Positions 7,329 to 17,026 are shown, counted from the stretch's first letter. The stretch: DNA of 64,000 nucleotides from Streptomyces griseomycini (GCF_014203535.1 NZ_JACHJI010000003.1:1-64000); one strand, 5' to 3'. The notes: a model not told the origin generated them from the sequence alone. Numbers and translations: made by a program.

Positions 7329-9455
7329 CTACGCCCGCCGTCCGCCCGCACCCGCTCCCAACGCCCCCCGCTGCGGCGCGATCCCTCCCGGCACCGCCCG
7401 CTGCCGGGCCGGCGTTCCCGTCCAGCACGTTCCCCTGCGCGCCAGCAAGCGTCGCAGCCACAGTTCCAGCGCGACCAGCTCCGCCAGTCCGTCCAGCGGC
7501 AGCGGTTCCCCTTCCGCCGCTCGCCGCAGCGCCTTCCGCACCACCCGTGCCTCGACCAGTCCCGCCTCCGCCAGCAGCGGCGTGTCGAACAAGGCCATCA
7601 GCCCGTCCGCCGCCACCCTCAGCCCCGTCCGCGCCGCGGCCGCCGCGGTGGCCCGGGGCGTCGGCGCCCCCCACCCGGCCGGCAGCTCCCGCACGCCCGC
7701 CCCCTCCAGCACCGACCGCAGGATCGACGCCCGCGCCCCCGGCTGCACCCGCAGCGCCTCCGGCAGCGCCCGGCACGCCCGCACGACCTGGTTGTCGAGG
7801 AACGGCGCGTGCAGCCGCTGGAACCGGATCTCGGCGGCCTGCTCCAGCACCCGCAGGTCCGCCGCGTGCCGGGCCAGCGCCGCCCGCGCCCGGAAGTCAC
7901 CGGGCCGCTGCCCCGGCCCCACCTCGGACCGCCGCGTCGACGCCTGCAGGCGAACCGATACTTCAGCCAGCGCCTCACCGGTCAGCCACCGTGCCGCAGG
8001 CCCGGGTCTGCCCCAGGTCAGCGCGGCCAGCGAGGCGTCCCCCGCACCCCCGAGGCCGTCATCGTCCAGCCGCCGGCGCAGCAGCCGCTCCGCGAGGCTC
8101 TCCAGCCCCGTCCGGTACGGCGTGCGCGCCAGCCGACGGGCCGCCGCGTACACGCGCGCGGGAACCATCACGGAACCGTCCGCCTTGGCCAGCGCGGCGA
8201 CCGGCCGCACGAGGTGCCGCCGCTTGCGGTCCATCAGCAGGTCGGCGAGGCGCGCCGGATGCGCGTCCAGCACCTGCCGCGCCCCGTACCCCGTGAAGTG
8301 GTCCGCACTGCCCGCCGCCAGCCGGGCCCGGTGCCGCGCGACCGACACCAGCGAGGGCCCCGGCTCGTCGGTCAGCGGACCGTCCAGATCGACGTAGGGG
8401 AGGGTCTCCTCCCCGCCCGTGACCACCACGTGGTGCAGCCGGGGGTTCGCCGCCAGCACCCCGGCCCGCTCCAGCTCGTCGTCGGCCCTGCCCCCGCCCG
8501 CGCCGCCCGCCGTCACGAGGTCGTTGAAGGTGACGGCCAGCAGCCGCTCCCCCGCCCCCGTGCCGTGTCCCAGCACGGTCCCCGGTCTCCCGGGCAGCCC
8601 CGCCGCCAGCAGCGCCAGCGTCCCGGACGCCGGTCCCCCGGACAGGTCGGCCCCGATCCCCGGCACCGGCATCCCGCGCGCCGCGCGCCGCTCGGCGGGT
8701 CCCATCCCCGGGACGGGCCCGGGGTCGATGTCCGCGCCCGGAACGTGCCGGGGCGCGGCCAGCCGTGTCCGCACGGCCTCGACCAGCGCGTCCCGCACCG
8801 CGTCCACCGCCCGGCCGGGGTCGGCGGGGGGCGCCGCGACCGCGAGCGAGGCGACGGGCTCGTACCCGGCGACCTCGCGCGCCCCCGCGCGCAGGATCAG
8901 CGCGTGTCCCGGGGGGATGCGCTTCACGCCGTCGTACGGGGTCGAGTCGTGCAGCGCGGCCGGTACGTCCGGCGCGGCGAGCAGCGCGGCGAGGTGCCCG
9001 AAGTCGAGGTTGGCCTCGACGAGGTCGGCGAGCGGCAGCGCGGCGGTCGCGTACGCCGTGCCGCCCTCCCAGGGGGTGTAGAACACCGGCCGGGCGCCCG
9101 CGAGGTCGCCGCAGACGGTGATGCGGCGGCCCACCTGGACGACGGCGGTGTAGCTGCCCGGCCAGGCGGTGAGGTGGCGCAGTGCTCCGCCGCGCGCGGC
9201 GAACAGCGCGACGCGCAGCTGCTCGTCGGAGGCGCCGCAGGTGCCGAGGACGGCGATCCTGGTGCGGTCGTCGGCCGTGACCACGCGGACCTCGTCGGGG
9301 CGCCAGTCGCCGACCGCCCACAGCGGGTCGGGGTCACCCCACAACGGCTGGGAGCCCACGGGCTGCAGGGTCTCGCCGTCGGTCCCGGTGGCGCCGGCGG
9401 AGCCGAACCCCACGGCTCCCGCGGCGGTGCTGCTCCATCCCACCAACCACCGCAT
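7329..9455 (-). CDS. Asparagine synthase-related protein (lasso-cyclase-like), orphan
   Basis: This 708-residue protein combines an N-terminal class-II amidotransferase-like fold (residues 1-200) with a C-terminal adenylating asparagine-synthase domain. It begins MRWLVGW with no catalytic Cys2, so it cannot hydrolyse glutamine. That is the hallmark of lasso-peptide macrolactam cyclases and related AsnB-like enzymes. The pyrophosphate-binding SGGxDS motif is SGGPAS at about 272-277, departing from the usual LD pair. ATG 9455 follows GGAGGCGTCG directly, supporting this start over longer frames. No precursor peptide, recognition element or leader peptidase flanks it, so a lasso role is unproven. 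It may act in another amide-forming process. Confidence 0.72.
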   Translation of the reverse strand: MRWLVGWSSTAAGAVGFGSAGATGTDGETLQPVGSQPLWGDPDPLWAVGDWRPDEVRVVTADDRTRIAVLGTCGASDEQLRVALFAARGGALRHLTAWPGSYTAVVQVGRRITVCGDLAGARPVFYTPWEGGTAYATAALPLADLVEANLDFGHLAALLAAPDVPAALHDSTPYDGVKRIPPGHALILRAGAREVAGYEPVASLAVAAPPADPGRAVDAVRDALVEAVRTRLAAPRHVPGADIDPGPVPGMGPAERRAARGMPVPGIGADLSGGPASGTLALLAAGLPGRPGTVLGHGTGAGERLLAVTFNDLVTAGGAGGGRADDELERAGVLAANPRLHHVVVTGGEETLPYVDLDGPLTDEPGPSLVSVARHRARLAAGSADHFTGYGARQVLDAHPARLADLLMDRKRRHLVRPVAALAKADGSVMVPARVYAAARRLARTPYRTGLESLAERLLRRRLDDDGLGGAGDASLAALTWGRPGPAARWLTGEALAEVSVRLQASTRRSEVGPGQRPGDFRARAALARHAADLRVLEQAAEIRFQRLHAPFLDNQVVRACRALPEALRVQPGARASILRSVLEGAGVRELPAGWGAPTPRATAAAAARTGLRVAADGLMALFDTPLLAEAGLVEARVVRKALRRAAEGEPLPLDGLAELVALELWLRRLLARRGTCWTGTPARQRAVPGGIAPQRGALGAGAGGRRA

Positions 9456-10179
9456 CGACGCCTCCACGGGCTGTGGACAACCAGTGCACGGTACGAACCG
9501 GTTCCCCATGCTGCCATGAAGGAGGCGCTCACGAGGCGTGCCGGAGCCGTGTGTGCTCCGTCGAATGCGCCCCGGCGGATACACCACCCCGGGACGGGCG
9601 CCCGAACCGCCACGAAGAGATCGCCGGGCGCCGTCGAGCGTCGCCGTGCGATCACCCACACCGTTACGACGCGAATGCGCCCCCGCAGCGCGCCCCCAGA
9701 ACCTCCAACGCGCCCCCAACTACCTTGGTAGATGCGGTGAAAACCCGGGAAGGAGGAGGTCGGGTTTCAGCCAAATCGGTGCACCGGGCGCCGCCCCGAA
9801 CACGCTCCGTACAGGCTCTGCGCACCGCCGTGCGGTCGCGCGGTCCGGGAGGCGGGGCACGCCTCCCGGACCGTTCCGCCGCCCGCGGGGATGAAGGCGG
9901 CGGTGTCCCCCAGCCCGCTGGATCCAGTACAGCGGGCCGACCCACGCGGACCATGGAATCGCTCCCGCGGTGGCCGGAGAAGAGCGCACGCACGGGCGCA
10001 CGGCCACACACCGGGAGCACGCCGCAACTGCGCGTATCGGACCCGCACTTCAGTACGGACCACAATCCCGCCATCCGGAAGAATGCCCCTTAACGCTTGG
10101 GATGCGGCGAACTACGCTGGGTTTACGAATGCCGCGTGGTTATGCCAGCGCGGCGGCCGTCTGTGTCGAGGGGTGGCTC
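9456..10179. other. Long intergenic region, no gene seen
   Basis: These 724 bp separate two divergent genes. Frames on both strands lack protein-family character. The region contains three GCGCCCCC direct repeats near 9674-9715, and a candidate promoter near its right end, listed separately. Confidence 0.45.
10090..10118 (+). promoter_or_regulatory. Candidate promoter of the NsdA-like regulator gene
   Basis: TTAACG (10090-10095) is followed after 17 bp by TACGCT (10113-10118), about 60 bp before the start codon. It is a plausible sigma-70-type promoter, but unproven. Confidence 0.4.
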
Positions 10180-11607
10180 ATGTCCAGGGAGCAACGCGGG
10201 CCGAACGAAAAGCTCGGCGCCGTTCTCGCCCTCGCGGGAATCTCCAACGCGGGCCTCGCGCGACGCGTCAACGACCTCGGCGCGCAACGGGGACTGACGC
10301 TTCGCTACGACAAGACGTCGGTGGCGCGCTGGGTGTCGAAGGGGATGGTGCCGCAGGGCGCGGCTCCGCACCTGATCGCCGCCGCCATCGGCCAGAAGCT
10401 GGGCCGCCCGGTGCCGCTCCACGAGATCGGACTGGCCGACGCGGACCCCGCGCCCGAAGTGGGCCTCGCCTTCCCCCGGGACGTCGGACAGGCCGTGAAG
10501 TCCGCGACGGAGCTGTACCGGCTGGACCTCGCCGGCCGCAGAGCGGGATCCGGCGGCATCTGGCAGTCGCTGGCCGGTTCCTTCGCCGTCAGCGCGTACG
10601 CGACGCCCGCCTCGCGATGGCTGATAACCCCGGCCGACAGCTCGGTGGCGCGCGAGGTGAACCCGTCCGAGGGCCCCGGTGCACCGATCAAAGTCGGCCA
10701 CAGCGACGTGCGGAAACTGCGGGAGGCCGCCGAGGACGCCCGCCGCTGGGACTCCAAGTACGGCGGCGGGGACTGGCGTTCGTCGATGGTCCCCGAATGC
10801 CTGCGGGTCGAGGCGGCCCCGCTGCTGCTCGGCTCCTACTCCGACGACGTCGGCCGCTCGCTCTTCGGCGCCGCCGCCGAACTCACCCGCCTCGCGGGCT
10901 GGATGGCCTTCGACACCGGCCAGCAGGAGGCCGCCCAGCGCTACTACATCCAGGCCCTGCGCCTGGCCCGCGCCGCGGCGGACGTGCCGCTGGGGGGCTA
11001 CGTCCTGGCGTCCATGTCCCTCCAGGCGACCTACCGCGGCTTCGGCGACGAGGGCGTGGACCTCGCCCAGGCCGCACTGGAGCGCAACCGGGGCCTGGCC
11101 ACCGCCCGCACCATGAGCTTCTTCCGCCTCGTCGAGGCACGCGCGCACGCACGCGCGGGAGACGCCCAGGCCGCCGGCGCCGCCCTGAAGGCGGCGGAGG
11201 GCTGGCTGGAACGTTCCCGCCCCGGCGACAGCGACCCGTCCTGGCTCGGCTTCTACGGCTACGACCGGTTCGCCGCCGACGCCGCCGAGTGCTACCGCGA
11301 CCTCAAGGCACCCCGCCAGGTCCGCCGCTTCACCGAGCAGGCGCTGTCGAAGCCGACGGAGGAGTTCGTGCGCTCGCACGGCCTGCGGCTGGTCGTCTCG
11401 GCGGTCGCCGAACTGGAGTCGGGCAACCTGGACGCCGCCTGCGAACAGGGCGTGCGCGCGGTGGAGGTGGCCGGCCGCATCTCGTCGGCCCGCACCACCG
11501 AGTACGTCAGGGACCTCCTGCACCGTCTGGAGCCCTACGGCGACGAGCCCCGCGTGGTCGAGCTGCGCGAGCGCGCCCGGCCGCTCCTGATGGCCCCGGC
11601 CGGGTGA
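10180..11607 (+). CDS. NsdA-like sporulation/antibiotic regulator (HTH + TPR-like)
   Basis: This 475-residue cytoplasmic protein has an N-terminal XRE-like DNA-binding region (about 15-75, around [15 protein letters not shown] and [10 protein letters not shown]) and a long helical TPR-like remainder from about 200. It resembles the NsdA group of Streptomyces-specific regulators, which negatively affect sporulation and antibiotic production. From gene order I equate it with SCO4114, annotated as sporulation-associated. ATG 10180 is supported by GAGGGG 7 bp upstream; in-frame starts further upstream lack this. DNA targets are unknown. Confidence 0.75.
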   Translation: MSREQRGPNEKLGAVLALAGISNAGLARRVNDLGAQRGLTLRYDKTSVARWVSKGMVPQGAAPHLIAAAIGQKLGRPVPLHEIGLADADPAPEVGLAFPRDVGQAVKSATELYRLDLAGRRAGSGGIWQSLAGSFAVSAYATPASRWLITPADSSVAREVNPSEGPGAPIKVGHSDVRKLREAAEDARRWDSKYGGGDWRSSMVPECLRVEAAPLLLGSYSDDVGRSLFGAAAELTRLAGWMAFDTGQQEAAQRYYIQALRLARAAADVPLGGYVLASMSLQATYRGFGDEGVDLAQAALERNRGLATARTMSFFRLVEARAHARAGDAQAAGAALKAAEGWLERSRPGDSDPSWLGFYGYDRFAADAAECYRDLKAPRQVRRFTEQALSKPTEEFVRSHGLRLVVSAVAELESGNLDAACEQGVRAVEVAGRISSARTTEYVRDLLHRLEPYGDEPRVVELRERARPLLMAPAG

Positions 11608-11670
11608 CACCGCGGGTTTGAAGCCGTTGTCAGTGGCGCAGTGCACTATCGGAGCCGGGAGGTGGTGCAG

Positions 11671-12882
11671 GTGCGGCGGGCGTACGACTGCGACGTGCTG
11701 GTGATCGGTGGCGGGATCGTCGGGCTGTCGACGGCGTACGCGATCACCCGCGCGGCGCCGGGCACGCGGGTCACCGTGCTGGAGAAGGAACCCGGCCCCG
11801 CCCGGCACCAGACGGGCCGCAACAGCGGCGTCATCCACAGCGGCGTCTACTACCGCCCCGGCTCGCTCAAGGCCCGGTACGCGGTGCGCGGCGCCGCCGA
11901 GATGGTCAAGTTCTGCGCGGAGTACGACGTCCCGCACGCCGTGACGGGCAAGCTGATCGTCGCCACGACCCGCGACGAGCTGCCGCGCCTGCACGCCCTG
12001 GCCCAGCGCGGCCGGGAGAACGGCCTCGCGGTCCGCGAACTGGGCGCCGCGCAGATCGCGGAGCACGAGCCGGAGGCCGAGGGCCTGGCGGCCGTCCACG
12101 TGGGCACCACCGGCGTCTGCGACTTCACCGCCGTGGCCCGGCACCTGGCCGAGGCATCGGGCGCGGAGATCCGCTGTGCGGCGCGGGTCACCCGCGTCGA
12201 CCGCCGGCCCGACCGCGGAGTCGCCGTCCGCACCGCCACCGGTGACGTCGTGCGCGGCCGGGTGCTGGTGAACTGCGCCGGGCTGCACTGCGACGAGATC
12301 GCCCGCCTCACGGGCGACGAGCCGGACGTGCGGATCGTGCCGTTCCGGGGCGAGTACTACGAGCTGGCCCGGCCGGAACTGGTCCGGGGCCTGGTCTACC
12401 CGGTGCCCGACCCGGCGTTCCCCTTCCTCGGCGTCCACCTCACGCGCGGCGTCGACGGCGGCGTCCACGTCGGCCCCAACGCGGTGCCGGCCCTGGCGCG
12501 CGAGGGCTACGACCGGCGCACGGTGCGTCCGCGCGAGCTGGCGGCGACCCTGGCCTGGCCGGGCTCCTGGCAGCTGGCCCGCCGCCACTGGCGGTACGGC
12601 GCCGGAGAACTGCACCGCTCCCTGTCCAAGGCCGCCTTCACCCGGGCGGTGCGCCGGCTCCTGCCCGCGGTGCGGGAGGAGGACCTGGTTCCGGCACCGG
12701 CCGGGGTGCGCGCCCAGGCGGTGCTGCGGGACGGCACCCTGGTCGACGACTTCCTGATCCAGGGGGCCCCACGGGCGGTCCACGTGCTCAACGCCCCCTC
12801 ACCTGCGGCGACGGCTTCCCTGCCGATCGGGCGGGAGGTCGCGCGGCGGGCGCTGGCGGAGCTGGCGGAGCAGGGGCGGTGA
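11671..12882 (+). CDS. lhgO: L-2-hydroxyglutarate oxidase
   Basis: This 403-residue FAD-dependent oxidoreductase of the DAO family converts L-2-hydroxyglutarate to 2-oxoglutarate, passing electrons to the quinone pool. An N-terminal GxGxxG FAD motif lies at about residues 9-20 (VLVIGGGIVGLSTAY). The signature HQTGRNSGVIHSGVYY lies at about 47-62, typical of LhgO/YgaF. GTG 11671 is preferred because GGGAGGTG lies 8 bp upstream, whereas GTG 11641 has none. It follows the regulator gene by 63 bp and may be cotranscribed with trmB, 46 bp downstream. The family is clear. Confidence 0.88.
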   Translation: MRRAYDCDVLVIGGGIVGLSTAYAITRAAPGTRVTVLEKEPGPARHQTGRNSGVIHSGVYYRPGSLKARYAVRGAAEMVKFCAEYDVPHAVTGKLIVATTRDELPRLHALAQRGRENGLAVRELGAAQIAEHEPEAEGLAAVHVGTTGVCDFTAVARHLAEASGAEIRCAARVTRVDRRPDRGVAVRTATGDVVRGRVLVNCAGLHCDEIARLTGDEPDVRIVPFRGEYYELARPELVRGLVYPVPDPAFPFLGVHLTRGVDGGVHVGPNAVPALAREGYDRRTVRPRELAATLAWPGSWQLARRHWRYGAGELHRSLSKAAFTRAVRRLLPAVREEDLVPAPAGVRAQAVLRDGTLVDDFLIQGAPRAVHVLNAPSPAATASLPIGREVARRALAELAEQGR

Positions 12883-12928
12883 AGCGCACGGCGGCCGCCC
12901 GCCGTGCGCCCGTAAAATCGACAGCACT

Positions 12929-13804
12929 GTGTCTGACTCCGTGAACACCCCCGAAGCCCCGCACTCCGCCGCCCCGCACCCCGCGCACGCGCCCGGTGCG
13001 TCGATCCGCCGTACCCGGGCCAAGGGGGAGCCGCGGTTCCCGGACGGGCCGAAGGCCGACCCCGCCGGGTCGCACTTCGAGCGCCGCATCCGGAGTTTCC
13101 AGCCGCGCCGCAGCCGGGTGACCGCCGGGCAGGCGGACGCGCTGCAGCGGCTGTGGCCCGAGTGGGGCTTCGACATCGACGGCCGGCGCCGGCTCGACCT
13201 CACGGAGTTCTTCGGCAACGACAACCCGGTGGTCCTGGAGATCGGCTTCGGCATGGGCGAGGCCACCGCGCAGATGGCCGCCGCGGACCCGGCCACCAAC
13301 ATCCTCGCCGTCGACGTCCACACCCCCGGCCAGGGCAACCTCCTCAACCTCGCCGACCAGCAGGGCCTGACCAACGTCCGCGTCGGCAACGGCGACGCGA
13401 TCATCCTGCTGCGCGAGATGCTCGCCCCCGACTGTCTCGACGGGCTGCGCGTCTACTTCCCGGACCCGTGGCCCAAGAAGCGGCACCACAAGCGGCGGCT
13501 GATCCAGCCCGCGTTCCTCTCCCTGGCCGCGACCCGGCTGAGGCCGGGCGCGGTGCTGCACTGCGCCACCGACTGGGAGCCGTACGCCGAGCAGATGCTC
13601 GAGGTGCTGACCGCCCACCCCGACTTCGAGAACACCCGGGCCGACGGCGGTTTCGCGCCGCGTCCCGAGTTCCGGCCGCTGACCCGTTTCGAGGGCCAGG
13701 GACTGGACAAGGGCCATGTCGTGAACGACCTGCTCTTCCGCCGCGTACAGCACGACGACCGAACCGGAACACTCCCCTCCGATCAGCCCTCCACCGGCGC
13801 CTGA
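12929..13804 (+). CDS. trmB: tRNA (guanine-N7-)-methyltransferase
   Basis: This 291-residue class I SAM methyltransferase modifies G46 in the variable loop of tRNAs. The SAM-binding motif EIGFGMGEATAQMA lies at about residue 95, and the TrmB signature PDPWPKKRHHKRR at about 178-190. The family-typical R-rich entry (HFERRIRSFQPRRSR) precedes the fold. The N-terminal 45 residues are disordered and Pro/Ala-rich, which is common in actinobacterial TrmB. Start GTG 12929 has no good ribosome-binding site but lies shortly after a TAAAAT-like -10 sequence, so translation could be nearly leaderless. Confidence 0.92.
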   Translation: MSDSVNTPEAPHSAAPHPAHAPGASIRRTRAKGEPRFPDGPKADPAGSHFERRIRSFQPRRSRVTAGQADALQRLWPEWGFDIDGRRRLDLTEFFGNDNPVVLEIGFGMGEATAQMAAADPATNILAVDVHTPGQGNLLNLADQQGLTNVRVGNGDAIILLREMLAPDCLDGLRVYFPDPWPKKRHHKRRLIQPAFLSLAATRLRPGAVLHCATDWEPYAEQMLEVLTAHPDFENTRADGGFAPRPEFRPLTRFEGQGLDKGHVVNDLLFRRVQHDDRTGTLPSDQPSTGA

Positions 13805-13856
13805 GTCCACTTCGCGCTCCTGTGGGCAGCGCCCCCGTCTCGTTAGGGTCCCTTCC

Positions 13857-15278
13857 GTGGCCAGCAGCCCTCCCTGCCCGACGTGTCCCGGCGGGCCCCC
13901 GGAGCCCGGTGCTGCGCTCCGGCACGCGCACTGGTGGCGGCGGCCCTGGGTGCGCTACGGAGCACCGGCCTCCCTGCTCGCGCTGTCGGGGCTGGTCATC
14001 CTCGCGCTGGTGCGCGAGGAGACCGGCACGGAGGGGTTCCTGGTCGGGCTGGGGCTCGCGGTGCTCCCCGTGCCGCTGCTCGTGGCCGCCTTCCGGTGGC
14101 TGGACCGGGTGGAGCCGGGGCCCTGGCGGAACCTGCTGTTCTCCTTCGCCTGGGGCGCCTGCGCGGCGGCGCTCATGGCGATCGTGGCCAACAGTTTCGC
14201 CACGCAGTGGATAGCGACGGCCACGGCCGACCCGTCGAGCGCGGACACGCTCGGCGCGACCGTCATAGCGCCCGTCGTGGAGGAGACCGCGAAGGCCGTC
14301 GCCGTGCTGCTGGTCTTCCTCTTCCGCAGACGCGACTTCACCGGGATCCTCGACGGCGTGGTGATAGCCGGGGTCACCGCCACCGGCTTCGCGTTCACGG
14401 AGAACATCCTCTACCTCGGCACCGCCTTCGGCACCGACCAGCTGACCGGTGACAGCGGCGTCGCCTCGGTCACCGCGGCGACCTTCTTCGTCCGCATCGT
14501 CATGTCGCCGTTCGCGCACCCGCTGTTCACCGTGCTCACCGGCATCGGGTTCGGGATCTCCGCGCTCTCCGCGCAGCGGCAGCGGGTCCGGCGGGTGCTG
14601 CTGCCGCTCGCCGGGCTGCTGCTCGCGATGGGCATGCACGCGCTGTGGAACGGCTCCACGGCGCTGGGCGACTACGGGTTCCTCGTCGTGTACCTGGCGT
14701 TCATGGTGCCTGCCTTCGGCGTGCTGACCTGGCTGGTGGTGTGGACGCGGCAGCGCGAGCTGCGGACGGTGCGGGCGGAGCTGCCGGCGTACGCCGTGGC
14801 CGGCTGGCTGACGCCGGTGGAGCCGTTCGCCCTGGGCTCGATGCGCGCCCGGCGCGTCGCCCGGCGGTACGCCCGCCGGCACGGGGGGAAGGAGGTGGCG
14901 CGGGCGGTGGCGCAGTACGAGGCGTACGCGACCTCGCTGGCGTTCCTGCGGCACCGGGGGCGTGCGGGGCGTGCGGGCGCGGACTTCGTGGTGCGGGAAC
15001 GGGAACTGCTGGAGGAGCTGTGGTGCCGGCGGGCCGCGGCGCGGCCGGCCCTGGAGCACGCGGCCCGCGCCACCGCGCCCCCGCTGCCGGTGGCCGCGGC
15101 GCCCTGGCCGGTGCACGGCTACGGGCAGGGGCACGGCTACGGGTACGGGCAGGGGCACGGCTACGGGTACGGGCAGGGGCACGGTTATGGGCAGGGGTAC
15201 GGCGGGCCCTACCCGGCCTACGGTCCGCAGCCGTATCCGTCCTCTCCGTACCCGTATCCCGGTGGGGGCGCGCGGTGA
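13857..15278 (+). CDS. PrsW-family intramembrane metalloprotease-like protein
   Basis: This 473-residue polytopic membrane protein has about eight hydrophobic segments between residues 35 and 320. It carries the PrsW motifs PVVEETAKA (EExxK-like) at about 140, FTEN at about 180 and the histidine motifs AHPLFT and MHALWN further on. PrsW proteins cleave anti-sigma factors or act as related CPBP/Abi-type membrane proteases. The cytoplasmic C-terminal tail ends in a Gly-Tyr-Gln-His repeat and a Pro/Tyr-rich end. It follows trmB by 52 bp in the same direction. The substrate is unknown. Confidence 0.82.
   Translation: MASSPPCPTCPGGPPEPGAALRHAHWWRRPWVRYGAPASLLALSGLVILALVREETGTEGFLVGLGLAVLPVPLLVAAFRWLDRVEPGPWRNLLFSFAWGACAAALMAIVANSFATQWIATATADPSSADTLGATVIAPVVEETAKAVAVLLVFLFRRRDFTGILDGVVIAGVTATGFAFTENILYLGTAFGTDQLTGDSGVASVTAATFFVRIVMSPFAHPLFTVLTGIGFGISALSAQRQRVRRVLLPLAGLLLAMGMHALWNGSTALGDYGFLVVYLAFMVPAFGVLTWLVVWTRQRELRTVRAELPAYAVAGWLTPVEPFALGSMRARRVARRYARRHGGKEVARAVAQYEAYATSLAFLRHRGRAGRAGADFVVRERELLEELWCRRAAARPALEHAARATAPPLPVAAAPWPVHGYGQGHGYGYGQGHGYGYGQGHGYGQGYGGPYPAYGPQPYPSSPYPYPGGGAR
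15114..15197 (+). repeat. 24-bp coding tandem repeat in the PrsW-like gene
   Basis: Two perfect copies of a 24-bp unit (15132-15155, 15156-15179) are flanked by two 18-bp shortened copies (15114-15131, 15180-15197). They encode a HGYGYGQG-type repeat. The reading frame is preserved whatever the copy number. Confidence 0.8.
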
Positions 15279-15381
15279 CGCCCGCGGCGCCGGGGAGGCC
15301 GGCCCCGGGAACACCTGACCGGCAGCCCTGACGTCGGGGGGGGCGCCGTCGGGACTGCCGGGGTTCAGAGGGCGGCGGGTC

Positions 15382-16413
15382 TCAGGGGGTGAGGCCCTTG
15401 TCGCGCAGCCACGCCAGCGGGTCGACGCCGGAGGAGGAGCCGTCGGGGTGGACCTCCAGGTGGAGGTGGGCCCCGGTGGAGTTGCCGGTGGAGCCGACGC
15501 GGCCGATCACGTCGCCGGTGTTGACCTTCTGGCCGACGCTGACGCTGACGGAGGACTGGTGGGCGTACCAGATCTCGGTGCCGTCCTCGAGGGTCAGCAC
15601 GGTCTTGTAGCCGTAGGAGCCGTCCCACCCGGCGAACGTGATCGTGCCGGTGTGGACCGCCTTGATCAGCGTGCCCGTGGGCGCGGCGAAGTCGAGGCCG
15701 GTGTGGTAGCCGGAGGACCAGTAGGCGCCGGCCTGGCCGAAGGTCGAGCTGAGGGTGTACGAGGAGGTCGGCAGCGCGTACTGCTTGGCCAGCTCGGCGA
15801 GGCGCTCGGCCTCGGCCTTCTTCCTGGCCTCCTCCTCCGCCTTCTTCTTCGCGGCCTCGGCCTTGGCCTTGGCCTCCTTCTCCGCCTTGGCGGCGGCCTC
15901 GGCGGCCGCCTTCTCGGCAGCGGCGGCGGCCTCCGCCGCGGCCTTGCTCTCGGCCTGGCCCTGCTGCTGCTCGACCTGCGCCATGATCCGGGCGCGCAGC
16001 GCCTCACCGGCGCCGGCGGTGCCCTGCTCGGCGTCGGCGGTGGTCACGCCGATGCCGCTGAGCGGGGTGGCGGAACCGGCGGGCTCCTCCTCGTCGGAGA
16101 TGAGGGAGCCCACGTTGGGGAGGTCGGGCATGGAGATCGAGACCGGCGGCTTGCCGGTCTGGGCGCTGGCCATGCCGCCCGCGCCCACCGCGGCGATGAC
16201 GCCGACGCCCAGGACCGTGGAGCTGCGGGCGAGCCCTCCGCCGCGCTGCTTGGCGACGCGGTGCCGGCCGCGCACCGGGCGGACGGACTCCGCGGTGGGG
16301 TTCCACTCCTCGAAGGGGCCCTCGTCGCCGCGGGCACCGCCGTAGACGAAGGTGTCGCCGTCGCGCTGGCTCGGCATGAAGGGGGCTTCGGGGGCAGGCC
16401 GGTTGGACGCCAC
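15382..16413 (-). CDS. M23 (LytM-type) peptidoglycan endopeptidase, membrane-anchored
   Basis: This 343-residue cell-wall hydrolase cleaves peptide cross-links. It has a cytoplasmic N-terminus, one membrane segment at about 75-95 (GVIAAVGAGGMASAQ), and an Ala/Lys/Glu-rich coiled coil at about 140-215. A C-terminal M23 domain at about 230-340 holds zinc ligands HTGLD and HLHLEVH. GTG 16413 has GGAG 9 bp upstream; GTG 16440 lies inside the riboswitch expression platform. The leader is a c-di-AMP riboswitch (16441-16590), so expression should fall when c-di-AMP is high. This is known for wall-hydrolase genes such as rpfA in Streptomyces. Confidence 0.88.
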   Translation of the reverse strand: MASNRPAPEAPFMPSQRDGDTFVYGGARGDEGPFEEWNPTAESVRPVRGRHRVAKQRGGGLARSSTVLGVGVIAAVGAGGMASAQTGKPPVSISMPDLPNVGSLISDEEEPAGSATPLSGIGVTTADAEQGTAGAGEALRARIMAQVEQQQGQAESKAAAEAAAAAEKAAAEAAAKAEKEAKAKAEAAKKKAEEEARKKAEAERLAELAKQYALPTSSYTLSSTFGQAGAYWSSGYHTGLDFAAPTGTLIKAVHTGTITFAGWDGSYGYKTVLTLEDGTEIWYAHQSSVSVSVGQKVNTGDVIGRVGSTGNSTGAHLHLEVHPDGSSSGVDPLAWLRDKGLTP

Positions 16414-16440
16414 GTGGGCGTACTCCTTTCCTTCCTTCAC

Positions 16441-16590
16441 CGCCTACCGGGTTAGCTGACGGGTTCGGAGCAGGAAGGTCTCCTACGCGCGTATACGAGC
16501 CGTGCTTCCACGGCTGCATCCACGCGATTCACCCCATGGTGGTGGTTCCCCGGTTCCCTTGCGGGATTCGGCGCGTGCGCACGGAGCCGA
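16441..16590 (-). ncRNA. ydaO-yuaA (c-di-AMP) riboswitch
   Basis: The minus-strand leader of the M23 gene carries the conserved blocks of actinobacterial ydaO riboswitches in order. These are GCCGAATCC, AAGGGAACCGGGGAACCAC, GGGGTGAATC, GTAGGAGACCTTCCTGC, CTCCGAACCCGTCAGCTAAC and a terminal CCGGTAGGCG. This class binds two c-di-AMP molecules and switches off downstream genes, many of them cell-wall hydrolases. It ends about 28 nt before the gene's start codon. The boundary on the 5' side is approximate. Confidence 0.88.
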
Positions 16591-16845
16591 CTTCTGTGAC
16601 GGCTGGGACGACCGCGCTGCGTTATCGAACGTTAATAGACGCGAGGGCCGGATTCCAAGCCGTTCCGCTTGATCATTCACGATTTCCGCATGGACTTAAC
16701 CGCCAGGAGCGGTCGAAACCGGGCGAGTTGACCCGTCCTCAGGCACGCACCGTTTCCTGACGTTGTGTCAGTTGTTATGCGCAGAGAGGCGGACCGGTCA
16801 CGTTCGGTGAAGGGGTGCGTGAAGAGGCGCGTGAGGGGAAAAGCA

Positions 16846-16881
16846 CCGAGGGCCGGAACCCTTTCGGGTTCCGGCCCTCGG
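16846..16881. terminator. Terminator downstream of tRNA-fMet
   Basis: A perfect 16-bp stem (16846-16861 with 16866-16881) with a TTTC loop lies 7 bp beyond the 3' end of the minus-strand tRNA. Confidence 0.8.
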
Positions 16882-16888
16882 CCTTCAG

Positions 16889-16962
16889 TAGCGGGGACAG
16901 GATTTGAACCTGCGACCTCTGGGTTATGAGCCCAGCGAGCTACCGAGCTGCTCCACCCCGCG
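16889..16962 (-). tRNA. tRNA-fMet (CAT), initiator
   Basis: The 74-nt cloverleaf has anticodon CAT. The three G-C pairs closing the anticodon stem (CTGGG/CCCAG) and the unpaired first base of the acceptor mark it as the initiator. CCA is not encoded. Confidence 0.93.
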
Positions 16963-17026
16963 TCGGTATGACACCAGTGTACGCCATGCGCGGGGCCCGC
17001 AGCACACCCCTTCCCGCCGCCCCTCC

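Noticed and set aside
6752..9720. A complete lasso-peptide cluster around the cyclase-like gene
   Set aside because: No precursor peptide, recognition element or leader peptidase could be found on either strand nearby.
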